Source of the DNA: Brachybacterium saurashtrense
GTDB lineage: Bacteria; Actinomycetota; Actinomycetes; Actinomycetales; Dermabacteraceae
Length of the DNA: 64,000 nt
NCBI RefSeq assembly: GCF_003355475.1
Contig: NZ_CP031356.1
Span: forward strand, 930,001-994,000
Direction of reading: 5' to 3'
A model generated the notes under the pieces. That model did not search any database and was not told where the DNA came from. It worked only from the letters and a program-made list of their open reading frames with translations. Below, in pieces: positions 1 through 10,509 of the stretch (position 1 is its first letter; every line of letters starts with the position of its first letter). The position numbers were made by a program, and so were the translations under genes.

Positions 1-2
1 TG

Positions 3-1226
3 TTCGCTCTCAGCGCCGGGGCGCTCACCGTGGGCGCCCGGGTGATGGCCCGCCTGCCGCTGGTGCCGCGGGAGAGCCTGCGGGGCCGGCCGGACGTCAG
101 CGTGCGGGCCGTGCACCCCGACCGGGTGCACCTGGACGAATCGGCCACCACCGGCCGCGACGGGCTGCTCGCCCTGCGCCAGAGCGGCGGCACCGTGCAC
201 GTGCGCCTGGGCCCGGTGGACGGCAGGCCCACGCCCACCACCGTCTCCCGGCCGCTGCTCGCGGTGGACACCGAGGTGCCGCTCGAGGTGGCCCGCGCCG
301 CGAGCAACGGCTTCTACTGGGCCGGCACCCCGCAGACGGCCCACGGCCTGCCCACCGAGGAGGTCGCGGTGGAGTCCCCGGTGGGGTCGATGCCCGCCTG
401 GCTGGTGCCCCCGGACCCGGCGCACGGGGCGGAGCCCGGCCAGGAGGACACCTGGGCGATCCTCATCCACGGCCACGGCTCCGCGCGCGGTGAGGCGCTG
501 CGGGTCATCCCGCTGCTGCACCGTCTGGGGCTCACCAGTCTCGCGATCACCTATCGCAACGACGTGGGGGCCCCGGCCTCCGCGGACCGCATGCACCACC
601 TCGGCTCCGCGGAGTGGGAGGACACCGAGGCCGCCATCGAGTTCGCCCTCGCCCACGGCGCCCGGCGGATCCTGCTGGTGGGCTGGTCGATGGGCGGGGG
701 GATCGCGCTGCGCACCTCGCTCCGCTCCGCGCACCGCGACCGGATCGCGGCCCTGGTGCTCGACTCGCCGGCCGTGGACTGGCAGGACATCCTCATCCAC
801 CACGCCACCTCGCTCAAGGCACCCGGGCCGATGAAGGAGCTGGCGCTGTGGATGATGACCTCCCGGATGGGGGCGCGGATGGTGCGCCTGCGGGAGCCGC
901 TGGCGCTGCACGAGATGACCCCGTCCCACTACGCCGAGCACCTCCGGCATCCCACCCTGCTGTTCCACGCCCTGGACGACGCGACCGTGCCGCCCGGTCC
1001 CAGCCGCGAGCTCGCAGGGATGCGGCCGGACCTGATCGAGTTCGCCCCCGTCGAGGGCGCGTCCCACACGCGCGAGTGGAACCGCGACCCCGCCCGCTAC
1101 GAGCGCCGCCTGGCCGAGTACCTGGTGCGGGTTCTGGACCTGCCCGTGGACGCCGACGCGCTCGAGGTGCCGGTGCGCGATCCTGCCGTCCCGGCTCTCG
1201 AGGGGTCGATCGGCCTGCGCCTCTGA
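3..1226 (+). CDS. alpha/beta hydrolase, N-terminus cut by the window start
   Basis: Likely serine hydrolase of the alpha/beta-hydrolase fold; the substrate cannot be told. The frame is open back to base 3 and begins with a hydrophobic stretch (FALSAGALTV), so the true start probably lies upstream and the protein may have an N-terminal membrane anchor. Counting from the GTG at 30, the nucleophile elbow GWSMGG places Ser near residue 220, the acid is Asp316/317 (LDDATVP) and the catalytic His is near 346 (GASHTREW), all in the order expected for the fold. An oxyanion-type HGHGS motif lies near residue 148. The gene ends 31 bp before zapE. Peptidase or lipase activity is possible but unproven. 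Confidence 0.8.
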   Translation, partial: FALSAGALTVGARVMARLPLVPRESLRGRPDVSVRAVHPDRVHLDESATTGRDGLLALRQSGGTVHVRLGPVDGRPTPTTVSRPLLAVDTEVPLEVARAASNGFYWAGTPQTAHGLPTEEVAVESPVGSMPAWLVPPDPAHGAEPGQEDTWAILIHGHGSARGEALRVIPLLHRLGLTSLAITYRNDVGAPASADRMHHLGSAEWEDTEAAIEFALAHGARRILLVGWSMGGGIALRTSLRSAHRDRIAALVLDSPAVDWQDILIHHATSLKAPGPMKELALWMMTSRMGARMVRLREPLALHEMTPSHYAEHLRHPTLLFHALDDATVPPGPSRELAGMRPDLIEFAPVEGASHTREWNRDPARYERRLAEYLVRVLDLPVDADALEVPVRDPAVPALEGSIGLRL

Positions 1227-1244
1227 GCGTCTGCGCACGGCCCC

Positions 1245-1250
1245 TACACT
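1245..1250 (+). promoter_or_regulatory. -10 element TACACT of a probably leaderless zapE promoter
   Basis: TACACT is followed by only 7 nt before the GTG at 1258. The predicted transcription start therefore falls at or one base before the start codon, and no Shine-Dalgarno sequence is visible. Leaderless genes are common in actinobacteria. Inferred from spacing only. Confidence 0.45.
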
Positions 1251-1257
1251 GGCCTGC

Positions 1258-2394
1258 GTGACCGAAGCACTCAGCGACCGCCGGCCCGACCCGTCCCTGG
1301 AGCGCCTGCTGGCGGACCTGGTGCCCCCGCCCCGCTTCGCGCAGGCGCGCCTGGACAACTACGTGCCCGATCCCGCGCACCCCTCGCAGCAGGAGGCCAA
1401 GGAGCACGTCACGGCCTTCGCCGCCTCCCTGGGGACGCCCCGCGGCGGATTCCTGTCCCGGCTGCGGCGGCGCACGCCGCAGGCGGCCCGCGGGATCTAC
1501 CTCGACGGAGGGTTCGGCGTGGGCAAGACCCACCTGCTGACCTCGCTGTTCCATGCCGTGGAAGGGCACCGCGTGTACGGCACCTTCGTGGAGTACACCG
1601 ATCTGGTGGGCGCGCTCGGCTTCCAGAAGGCGGTGGACCTGCTGGGCGAGTCGGTGCTGGTGTGCATCGACGAGTTCGAGCTCGACGACCCCGGGGACAC
1701 GCTGCTGATGACCCGGCTGATCCGCGAGCTCTCGGACCGGGGCGTCGCGATCGTGGCCACCTCCAACACCCTCCCGGACGCCCTGGGGGAGGGGCGGTTC
1801 GCCGCGCAGGACTTCCTGCGCGAGATCCAGGCGATGGCCGAGCGCTTCGAGGTGCTGCGGATCGACGGCGAGGACTACCGTCGACGCGACGGCGTGAGCG
1901 AGATCATGGCGCTGCCCGAGGAGGCGGTCCGCGCCCACGCCGAGGGGCAGCAGGACGCCACGCTCGACGACTTCGACACCCTCCTCGCCCACCTCACGAA
2001 GGTGCACCCCTCGCGCTACGGCGCCCTGATCGACGACGTCCCCGCCGCGCACCTCACGGGCCTGCACGGGCTCACCCACCACCACGACGCACTGCGCTTC
2101 GTGGTGCTGGTGGACAGGCTCTACGACCGCGAGGTGCCCGTGCTGCTCTCCGCCGCGCCCGCGGGCGGGCCCGGGAGCGGCGACGCGCAGGAGGCGGAGC
2201 ACGCAGCCGTGCCGCCCGAGGAGGGCGCCGCCGCCGCGCACGCCGTGCGCGACCTCTTCTCCGAGGAGCTGCTGCGCAGCGGATACCGCAAGAAGTACCT
2301 GCGCGCCTTGTCGCGTCTCGCCTCCCTGGCCGACGACGGCCGCCGTCTGCTGCCCGGGCGGGCCCCGGCCGAGGCCGCCGACCCGTCCCGCTGA
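1258..2394 (+). CDS. zapE: cell division protein ZapE (AFG1-like P-loop ATPase)
   Basis: AAA-type ATPase of the ZapE/AFG1 family; the E. coli member acts at the division ring and related proteins assist membrane-protein quality control. The 378-residue protein has Walker A GGFGVGKT (residues 84-91) and Walker B ending in IDEFEL with Asp-Glu at 138-139, followed by a sensor-like ATSNTLPD segment. The family's N-terminal pattern (PPPRF...LDNYVPD...Q) is present. Start GTG 1258 follows a -10-like TACACT with no Shine-Dalgarno sequence, suggesting a leaderless mRNA. The last ~80 residues (Ala/Gly/Pro-rich, then LFSEELLRSGYRKKYLRALSRL) are an actinobacterial-style tail. It is convergent with treZ. 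Confidence 0.92.
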   Translation: MTEALSDRRPDPSLERLLADLVPPPRFAQARLDNYVPDPAHPSQQEAKEHVTAFAASLGTPRGGFLSRLRRRTPQAARGIYLDGGFGVGKTHLLTSLFHAVEGHRVYGTFVEYTDLVGALGFQKAVDLLGESVLVCIDEFELDDPGDTLLMTRLIRELSDRGVAIVATSNTLPDALGEGRFAAQDFLREIQAMAERFEVLRIDGEDYRRRDGVSEIMALPEEAVRAHAEGQQDATLDDFDTLLAHLTKVHPSRYGALIDDVPAAHLTGLHGLTHHHDALRFVVLVDRLYDREVPVLLSAAPAGGPGSGDAQEAEHAAVPPEEGAAAAHAVRDLFSEELLRSGYRKKYLRALSRLASLADDGRRLLPGRAPAEAADPSR

Positions 2395-2515
2395 GGGGCG
2401 CGCGCGAGGGCTGCACCTGAACGGTCGGGCGTGCGCGCCGCACCTGCGCTGCCGGGCGTGCGCGTCGCGGCCGGAGCGGCCGGGCATGCGTGCGTGCCGC
2501 GGCCGGCGGCGTCCG

Positions 2516-4357
2516 TCAGCCCCGGGGCGTGCGCATGACGGCCGCGCCGGCCCCGTCCACCCGCACGCCCTCGCCGGCGAGCGCGACCTCGCCGAAGGAG
2601 GCGAGCAGCGCCGTGGCCGGCACGGGCTCGCCCAGCGGGTCCGGGCCCCGGTGGGCGAGCACCGCCAGCTCGTCCCGGCGCATCAGCACCGTCCCCTCGC
2701 CGAGCACCTCGACCTCCACCCGGCGCAGGTCCGGATCGCGCAGCGCGGGATGCTCCCGTCGCAGGGCGATCAGGGTGCGGTACCAGGCGAGCATCTCCGC
2801 GTGGCCGGGGCGCTCCCGCTCCTGCCACGACAGGATCGAGGACTCGAAGGTGGCACGGGCCTGCGGATCGGGGACCTCCTCACCCCAGCCCATCGCCGCG
2901 AACTCCTCCACGCGCCCGGCGCTCACCAGCGGCCCCAGCTCCTCGTCGTGGTCGGTGAAGAAGGTGAACGGCGTCGAGGCGGCCCACTCCTCGCCCTGGA
3001 ACAGCATCGGCGTGCCCGGGCCCAGCAGGATCAGCGCGCTCGCGGCGGCGTGCTGCGCCGGGGTGAGGCCGTGGTGGATCCTGTCCCCGGCGGCACGGTT
3101 GCCCACCTGGTCGTGATCCTGCAGGAAGGTCACGAAGGAGTGGGCGTCGTAGTCCGCGGAGCCGGGGTCCACCGGGGTGCCCCACACCTCCTCGCGGAAG
3201 GTGGACCAGGTGCCTGCGTGGAGGAACACCCGCGACAGCACGGTCGCGAGCACCTCCGCGGAGCCGAAGTCGCCGTAGTAGCCCTCGCGCTCGCCGGTGA
3301 TCCAGGCGTGCACGCCGTGGTGGACGTCGTCCGCCCACTGCATGTCCATGCCGAGCCCGCCGCGGGCGGTGGGGGTGACGGTGGCGGGCTGGTTGCGGTC
3401 GGACTCCGCGATGAGGGTGAGGGGCCGGCCGGTCTCCACCTCCCAGCCCGCGGCCGCCTCGGCGAGCTCCGCCAGCAGGTGGCGCGGGGAGTCGTCGCGC
3501 AGCTCATGGACCGCGTCCAGCCGCAGCCCGTCCACGCCGACGTCCACCAGCCACTGCCGGGCGCTGCCCAGCAGCAGCGCGCGCACCTCGGCCGCGCGGG
3601 GCTGGTCGAGGTTCACCGCGGCGCCCCACGGGGTCTGATGCTCGTCGGTGAAGTAGGGGCCGAACATGCCCAGGTAGTTGCCCGAGGGCCCCAGGTGGTT
3701 GTGGACCACGTCGAGCACCACGGCGAGGCCGCGCCGGTGCGCCGCCGCGACGAAGCGCGCCAGCGCGGTCGGTCCGCCGTAGGCGGCATGGACGCCGTAC
3801 AGCCCCACCCCGTCGTAGCCCCAGCCGCGGTCCCCGGGGAAGGGGGCCAGCGGCATCAGCTCCACGGCGTCCGCACCGAGCTCCACCAGCGCGTCGAGGC
3901 GCTCGATCGCGCTGTCGAGCGTGCCCCCGCACCCCTCGGGCCCCGGCGTGAACGTCCCCACGTGCAGTTCGTACAGCACGCGGCCCCGCAGGTCCCGGCC
4001 CTGCCAGCCGTCCTCTTCCCGCAGCGCGCGGGGATCGACCACCTCGCTGTCGGCGTGGACCCCGTCGGGCTGGGAGAGGGAGCGTGGGTCCGGCAGCCAG
4101 AGCTCGCCGTCGTCCAGGCGGAAGGCGTAGCGGGACCCCGGCACCGCCGGGAGGTCGGGCAGCGTGAACCAGCCGTCGTCGGCCGGTCGCATCGCGTGCA
4201 CCGCGCCGTCCACCCGCACCGCGACCTCCTGCGCGCGCGGCGCCCACACCGCGTAGCAGGTGTAGTCCCGCGGCGGGACCGCGGGGTGGGGCGGACGCGG
4301 CGGGAGTGGCGGGTGCGGTGGGATCGCCGGGTGCGAGGAGCCGGTGGAGGCGCTCAT
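2516..4357 (-). CDS. treZ: malto-oligosyltrehalose trehalohydrolase (TreZ)
   Basis: Releases trehalose from maltooligosyl-trehalose, the last step of the TreY/TreZ route, in the cytoplasm. The 613-residue protein has an N-terminal beta-sandwich domain (YAVWAPRAQEVAVRVDG) and a GH13 barrel with DVVHNHLGPSGNYL, the nucleophile region GVDGLRLDAVHEL (Asp281), the acid Glu318 in IAESDR, and QDHDQVGNR. I chose ATG 4357 because AGGAGG sits just upstream and the ATG overlaps the treY stop (ATGA at 4354-4357), which indicates translational coupling. The frame stays open upstream, but that part is only antisense-like read-through inside treY. The N-terminal ~28 residues are Pro-rich. Confidence 0.95.
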   Translation of the reverse strand: MSASTGSSHPAIPPHPPLPPRPPHPAVPPRDYTCYAVWAPRAQEVAVRVDGAVHAMRPADDGWFTLPDLPAVPGSRYAFRLDDGELWLPDPRSLSQPDGVHADSEVVDPRALREEDGWQGRDLRGRVLYELHVGTFTPGPEGCGGTLDSAIERLDALVELGADAVELMPLAPFPGDRGWGYDGVGLYGVHAAYGGPTALARFVAAAHRRGLAVVLDVVHNHLGPSGNYLGMFGPYFTDEHQTPWGAAVNLDQPRAAEVRALLLGSARQWLVDVGVDGLRLDAVHELRDDSPRHLLAELAEAAAGWEVETGRPLTLIAESDRNQPATVTPTARGGLGMDMQWADDVHHGVHAWITGEREGYYGDFGSAEVLATVLSRVFLHAGTWSTFREEVWGTPVDPGSADYDAHSFVTFLQDHDQVGNRAAGDRIHHGLTPAQHAAASALILLGPGTPMLFQGEEWAASTPFTFFTDHDEELGPLVSAGRVEEFAAMGWGEEVPDPQARATFESSILSWQERERPGHAEMLAWYRTLIALRREHPALRDPDLRRVEVEVLGEGTVLMRRDELAVLAHRGPDPLGEPVPATALLASFGEVALAGEGVRVDGAGAAVMRTPRG

Positions 4358-6960
4358 CGGGCGTCCTCCTCCGCGCCGACGCGGACCAGCAGCGCCACCG
4401 GCCAGTCCTCGAGCAGTGCGGCGAGGGGGACCTGGCCGCCTTCGCGCTCGGCGCCGCTGAGCGCGTCCCGCCACCGCCCCGGCGGCAGTGCGATCCAGGA
4501 CTCGCCCCAGCCGCCGCGCTGCGCGAGTCCGTGCGCGAGCCGGGTCACGACGGTGACTGCCTCGATCGGCCCCTCGCCGTGCGCGCGCCCGAAGGCCAGG
4601 GCGTGGCCGGTGGTGGTCGCCAGCGGGTGGTAGGCCGCCTCGCGGCCCTGGAACAGCTCCGGCCGCTCCCGGCGCAGGCCCAGCGCCCGGTGGGTGAGCC
4701 ACAGCTTCTCGTCGCCGATCCCGTCGGGTCCGGCGCCGTCGATCATCCGCGCGAGCCGCGCCGCGTGCGCGGCATGGTCCACCGCGCGGCGGTTGTCCGG
4801 GTCCACCAGGGACAGGTCCACGGACTCGTTGCCCTGGTACACGTCCGGCACGCCCGGCATCGTCAGCTGCACCAGCTTCTGGCCCAGGATCGCGCTGCGC
4901 TGCGCGGCGGCGGTGCGACGCGTCCAGTCGGCGAGGATCTCCGCGACCTCCTCGGACTCGAGCGCGGCACGCCCCAGCGCCAGCACCTGCTGCTCGTACT
5001 CCGGGTCCTGGGCGGTCCATGCGGTGCGGGTCTTGGCCTCCCGCATGGCCTTGAGCAGATAGTCCTCCAGACGCTGAGGGGACAGCGGTGCGGCGCCGCC
5101 GCCGGGCAGCTCGCCGCAGGCGGCGAGGGTCTGCCACAGCAGCAGCTCGATCGCGCCGTCGACCCGGTCGCCCCGGTGGGCGGCGGTGGCGTGCGCCAGC
5201 GCCTGCACCACCATCGTCCACTCCGCCGGCTGCTCGGTGAGGACGGCGAGGCGGGCGCGCACGTCCTCGCTGCGCTTGGTGTCGTGGGTGGACAGCGTGG
5301 TCATCGCATCCGGACGGGTGCGCACCATCGACAGGGCGTGGTCGTGCAGCTCGTCCGGCGCCACCCCGATCCGCTCAGGATCCGCGCCCACCTCGTTCAC
5401 CGGCAGGAAGCGGGTGTACCGGTAGAAGGCGGTGTCCTCCAGGCCCTTGGCGTGCACCGGGCCGCAGGTCTGGGCGAAGCGCACCACCACCTCGTCGCGC
5501 TCCGCGCTGCGGGTGCGGCCCGCGCTGCCCACCTCGTCGCCGCACACCAGCGCCACCACCGTCTCCAGCGTCGCCACGACGTCCTCGTCCTCGCCCAGCC
5601 GGTCCCGGGCCCGCGCCGCGGCCTGCTCGATCACGCCGCGCTCCGCGCCGGAGGCGGGCTCGCCGGGCACGATGTAGGCGCGGTAGCGGTCCATCGAGCC
5701 CAGCAGCGCCACCACCACCGACTGGATGTTCCGCCGCGTGGTGTCGCGCAGGCGGATGTCCTCCTGGCAGATGCGGTGGATCAGCGCCGTGAGCCGCTCG
5801 ATCTCCGCCCACAGGCTGTGGGAGATGATCCTGTCCGTGGACTCCGCGGCGACCTCCTCGAAGGGGCGCAGGTCCCCGGTGCGGGACTGCCACAGATGGG
5901 TGAGTCCCAGCGCGCCGTGCGGGTCGTGGAACAGCCCGCCCACCCGCCACAGCGCGTCGTAGCCGGTGGTGCCCGCGCAGGGGAGGTCCCCGGGCAGCTG
6001 CTCCTCGCCGTGCAGGATCTTCTCCACCACGGTCCAGGCCCCGCCGGTCGCGTCCTCGAGGTCGCGCAGGTACCCGCGCGGATCCGCCAGCCCGTCGGGG
6101 TGATCGATCCGGTAGCCGTCGATCACGCCCTCGCCCTGCAGGCGCAGCAGCGTCGCATGGGTCGCCTCGAACACCTCCGGCAGCTCCACCCGCACCGCTG
6201 CCAGGGTGTCCACGTCGAAGAAGCGCCGGTAGTCCAGCTCGTCGTCCGCCACCTTCCAGTACGCCAGGCGGTACCACTGCCGGTCCAGCAGGTCCGCCAG
6301 GCCCAGGTGCTCGGTCCCCGCGGCCACGGGGAGCACGTGGTCGAAGTACCGCACCACGGGCTCGGTGCGCACCGTCCCGTCGGCCTGCGGGACCTCCTCG
6401 CTCCCCAGCGAGATCTCGCCGTCGGCGAGGACCGTGCCGATTGGGCGGCCCAGCACCGGCACCAGCAGCGAGCGCTCGCCGTCGAGATCCACGTCGAACC
6501 AGTCCGCGAAGGGGGAGGCGGGGCCGTCCCGCAGCACCGACCACAGGGCCCGGTTGTGCCAGATCGGGGTGGGGATCGCCATGTGGTTCGGCACCACGTC
6601 CACGATCAGGCCCATGCCGTGGGCGTGGGCGGCGTTCGCCAGGCGACGCAGCGCGTCCTCGCCGCCGATCTCCTCGCCGATGCGGGAGTGGTCGACCACG
6701 TCGTAGCCGTGCGTGGACCCGGGGGCGGCCTGCAGCACGGGGGAGCAGAACAGGTGGCCCACGCCCAGGCGGGACAGGTAGGGGACGATCTCCGCGGCGT
6801 CGAGGGCGGTGAACCCCGCATGCAGCTGCAGGCGGTACGTGGAGGTGGGGACGGGACGCACGGCGCGCAGCGCACCGGTGGCGGAGGCGCGGCTCCGCTC
6901 CTCGGCGCGCCCGGGGTCCGGGGTGTCGGGGGAGGGACGGGGGCCGGGGTCGGGGCTCAC
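4354..6960 (-). CDS. treY: malto-oligosyltrehalose synthase (TreY)
   Basis: Isomerises the reducing-end alpha-1,4 bond of maltooligosaccharides to alpha-1,1, giving maltooligosyl-trehalose for TreZ. The family signature STYRLQLHAGFTALDAAEIVPYL and GVGHLFCSPVLQA lie near the N-terminus, followed by DVVPNHMA, the catalytic region GYRIDHPDGLADP and a C-terminal VPDVYQGNE segment. At 868 residues it is somewhat longer than most TreY proteins because of a ~35-residue Pro/Ala-rich N-terminal extension. The GTG start at 6960 has AAGGAGAG upstream. It is the middle gene of the minus-strand glgX-treY-treZ set: 126 bp separate it from glgX and its stop overlaps the treZ start. Confidence 0.95.
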   Translation of the reverse strand: MSPDPGPRPSPDTPDPGRAEERSRASATGALRAVRPVPTSTYRLQLHAGFTALDAAEIVPYLSRLGVGHLFCSPVLQAAPGSTHGYDVVDHSRIGEEIGGEDALRRLANAAHAHGMGLIVDVVPNHMAIPTPIWHNRALWSVLRDGPASPFADWFDVDLDGERSLLVPVLGRPIGTVLADGEISLGSEEVPQADGTVRTEPVVRYFDHVLPVAAGTEHLGLADLLDRQWYRLAYWKVADDELDYRRFFDVDTLAAVRVELPEVFEATHATLLRLQGEGVIDGYRIDHPDGLADPRGYLRDLEDATGGAWTVVEKILHGEEQLPGDLPCAGTTGYDALWRVGGLFHDPHGALGLTHLWQSRTGDLRPFEEVAAESTDRIISHSLWAEIERLTALIHRICQEDIRLRDTTRRNIQSVVVALLGSMDRYRAYIVPGEPASGAERGVIEQAAARARDRLGEDEDVVATLETVVALVCGDEVGSAGRTRSAERDEVVVRFAQTCGPVHAKGLEDTAFYRYTRFLPVNEVGADPERIGVAPDELHDHALSMVRTRPDAMTTLSTHDTKRSEDVRARLAVLTEQPAEWTMVVQALAHATAAHRGDRVDGAIELLLWQTLAACGELPGGGAAPLSPQRLEDYLLKAMREAKTRTAWTAQDPEYEQQVLALGRAALESEEVAEILADWTRRTAAAQRSAILGQKLVQLTMPGVPDVYQGNESVDLSLVDPDNRRAVDHAAHAARLARMIDGAGPDGIGDEKLWLTHRALGLRRERPELFQGREAAYHPLATTTGHALAFGRAHGEGPIEAVTVVTRLAHGLAQRGGWGESWIALPPGRWRDALSGAEREGGQVPLAALLEDWPVALLVRVGAEEDAR

Positions 6961-7086
6961 GGTGCGATGCTCTCCTTGGGACGGGTCGTGCCTTCGTGCC
7001 GGATCCTGCCGCGGTCGGGGAGGGGCGTTCGCGCCGGGAGGCCCCGCGGCGTCGGCGCGGCAGGACCGGCGCCGGCGGGCCCGCCC

Positions 7087-9252
<2,166 letters not shown>

Positions 9253-9312
9253 GGGGCCAGAGTAGACGCAGTCCCGCGGGCCGGCCCGGCCGCCGCCGAC
9301 CGCGCGGACGAC

Positions 9313-9344
9313 GAAGGTCCCCCCGCCGCGGCGAGGGGACCTTC
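9313..9344 (-). terminator. hairpin terminator after minus-strand tRNA-Val
   Basis: Perfect 10-bp stem GAAGGTCCCC/GGGGACCTTC with a 12-nt G+C-rich loop, starting 4 nt beyond the encoded CCA of the minus-strand tRNA-Val. It also lies upstream of glgX. No clear T-run follows on either side. Confidence 0.6.
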
Positions 9345-9347
9345 AGG

Positions 9348-9422
9348 TGGTGGGCGATACTGGGTTCGAACCAGTGACCTCTTCCGTGTCAGGGAAGCGC
9401 GCTACCGCTGCGCCAATCGCCC
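9348..9422 (-). tRNA. tRNA-Val (anticodon GAC), CCA encoded
   Basis: On the minus strand GGGCGAT pairs with ATCGCCC, with discriminator A and encoded CCA. The anticodon arm CTTCC-CTGACAC-GGAAG gives anticodon GAC, and the T-loop GGTTCGAACCC is intact. It is identical base for base to the plus-strand copy at 10244-10318. Confidence 0.93.
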
Positions 9423-9450
9423 GGTGCGTCCGGCGGACGCGGGGGAGAAA

Positions 9451-9526
9451 TGGAGCGGACGACCGGATTCGAACCGGCGACCCTCACCTTGGCAAGGTGA
9501 TGCTCTACCAACTGAGCTACGTCCGC
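9451..9526 (-). tRNA. tRNA-Gly (anticodon GCC), CCA encoded
   Basis: Minus-strand cloverleaf: acceptor GCGGACG/CGTCCGC, D-arm GCTCAGTTGGTAGAGC, anticodon loop TTGCCAA (GCC) and T-arm GCCGGTTCGAATCCGGT, then T plus encoded CCA. It lies 28 bp upstream of the minus-strand tRNA-Val, so the two are probably co-transcribed. Its body is identical to the plus-strand tRNA-Gly at 10010. Confidence 0.93.
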
Positions 9527-9911
9527 ACATCGGCGTGGCCGACGAGGGAAGACAGTATGCCGCCGCGGCCCGACGCGCAAATGCTGAGGGCCCGCAGTGG
9601 TCGAGGTCACCGTGGGGGTCGGGGTGGTGCGCGGGGTGGTGCGCGGGGTGGTGTGCGGAGGGGCGGTGGACGGGCGGCGCGGCCGGCGACGGGGCGGACG
9701 CGCGACGAGCGGGCCGGGGTGGTGCGGCACGGCGTGCGACGGCCGGCGCGGGCGCTCGTATTAGCAGACGGTGCGAGCTCGCGGGCGGTGCGACGCGGCA
9801 CGGCGAAGAACGATGTAGCTCACACCCTCAGTGGTCCTCATCGGCCCCGGACCTCGTGTAGGCTTCTTCGAGTCCGCTCCGGAGAGTGGATGCTGATGGT
9901 GCGACATCATC
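9527..9911. other. 385-bp spacer between the two divergent tRNA groups, no gene seen
   Basis: No convincing reading frame. It holds a 12-bp triplicated repeat at 9621-9656 and must contain the two divergent tRNA promoters. A possible plus-strand -10 (TAGGCT, around 9859-9864) precedes tRNA-Val(CAC) by ~48 bp, but no clear -35 was identified. Confidence 0.6.
9621..9656. repeat. 12-bp tandem repeat, three copies
   Basis: GGGGTGGTGCGC is repeated twice exactly and a third time with one change (GGGGTGGTGTGC). It lies in the tRNA spacer. It looks like a small slippage-prone repeat rather than a CRISPR or binding array. Confidence 0.75.
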
Positions 9912-9983
9912 GGGCGATTGGCGCAGGGGTAGCGCGCTTCCTTCACACGGAAGAGGTCACTGGTTCGATCCCAGTATCGCCCA
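9912..9983 (+). tRNA. tRNA-Val (anticodon CAC)
   Basis: Acceptor GGGCGAT/ATCGCCC, anticodon arm CTTCC-TTCACAC-GGAAG (CAC), T-loop GGTTCGATCCC. CCA is not encoded (CGA follows the discriminator A). It differs from the GAC isoacceptor at only a few positions. Confidence 0.92.
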
Positions 9984-10009
9984 CGACGGGATCCCCGGAT
10001 CCCCGTCAC

Positions 10010-10082
10010 GCGGACGTAGCTCAGTTGGTAGAGCATCACCTTGCCAAGGTGAGGGTCGCCGGTTCGAATCCGGTCGTCCGCT
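10010..10082 (+). tRNA. tRNA-Gly (anticodon GCC)
   Basis: Same cloverleaf as the minus-strand copy at 9451-9526, but here the CCA is not encoded (T then CCG). It lies 26 bp after tRNA-Val(CAC). Confidence 0.92.
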
Positions 10083-10088
10083 CCGAGG

Positions 10089-10124
10089 AGCGGCGCGCTC
10101 GACGACTCGTCGGGAGCGCCGTTT
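10089..10124 (+). terminator. hairpin with TTT after tRNA-Gly
   Basis: Imperfect stem with outer arms CGGCGC/GCGCCG and inner arms GACGA/TCGTC, followed by TTT. It may terminate or process the Val-Gly transcript before tRNA-Cys. Confidence 0.45.
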
Positions 10125-10147
10125 CGCGTAGATGCGACGGCATCTGC

Positions 10148-10218
10148 GGTGGGTTGGCCGAGAGGCGAGGCAACGGCCTGCAAAGCCGTGTACACGGGTT
10201 CGAATCCCGTACCCACCT
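10148..10218 (+). tRNA. tRNA-Cys (anticodon GCA)
   Basis: 71-nt tRNA: acceptor GGTGGGT/ACCCACC, short D-loop, anticodon arm ACGGC-CTGCAAA-GCCGT (GCA), T-arm ACGGGTTCGAATCCCGT. CCA is not encoded. Confidence 0.92.
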
Positions 10219-10243
10219 CCGACGGCCCCTCACGGGGCCGCCC

Positions 10244-10318
10244 GGGCGATTGGCGCAGCGGTAGCGCGCTTCCCTGACACGGAAGAGGTCACTGGTTCGA
10301 ACCCAGTATCGCCCACCA
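10244..10318 (+). tRNA. tRNA-Val (anticodon GAC), CCA encoded; source of the island-end fragments
   Basis: Identical to the minus-strand tRNA-Val at 9348-9422. Its 3' end is the sequence found again in part at both island ends (12 bp at 11220-11231; 25 of 26 bp at 41892-41917), which makes it, or its twin, the likely original integration target. Confidence 0.93.
10292..10317 (+). other. tRNA-Val 3' end matching the island-end repeats (putative attachment core)
   Basis: The last 26 bases of this tRNA, through CC of the CCA, match 41892-41917 at 25 of 26 positions. Bases 10308-10319 match 11220-11231 exactly. tRNA 3' ends are typical integrase targets. No integrase gene is present, so the att role is inferred. 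Confidence 0.55.
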
Positions 10319-10325
10319 GTGCAGC

Positions 10326-10355
10326 AGAGCCCCGGTCCCCGCGGACCGGGGCTCT
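10326..10355 (+). terminator. strong hairpin after tRNA-Val(GAC)
   Basis: Perfect 13-bp stem AGAGCCCCGGTCC/GGACCGGGGCTCT with a 4-nt loop, 7 nt after the tRNA CCA. It ends the plus-strand tRNA group before azoR. Confidence 0.8.
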
Positions 10356-10509
10356 CGTGCGTCCGCGGAGGGGTGTCCCGCGGTCGGGCTCCACGGCCGA
10401 GCTCCACCAGGCCCTCGGTCCCGGTGCGCGGCCCCTGCGGCCTCTAGGCTCGACGGTGACGAGACCGCCGTCACGTCGCCCGCCATGCCGACCAGGAGGA
10501 GACCTCAGC

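Noticed and set aside
9621-9656. Possible CRISPR-like array in the tRNA spacer
   Set aside because: Only three adjoining 12-bp units without spacers; no cas genes in the window.
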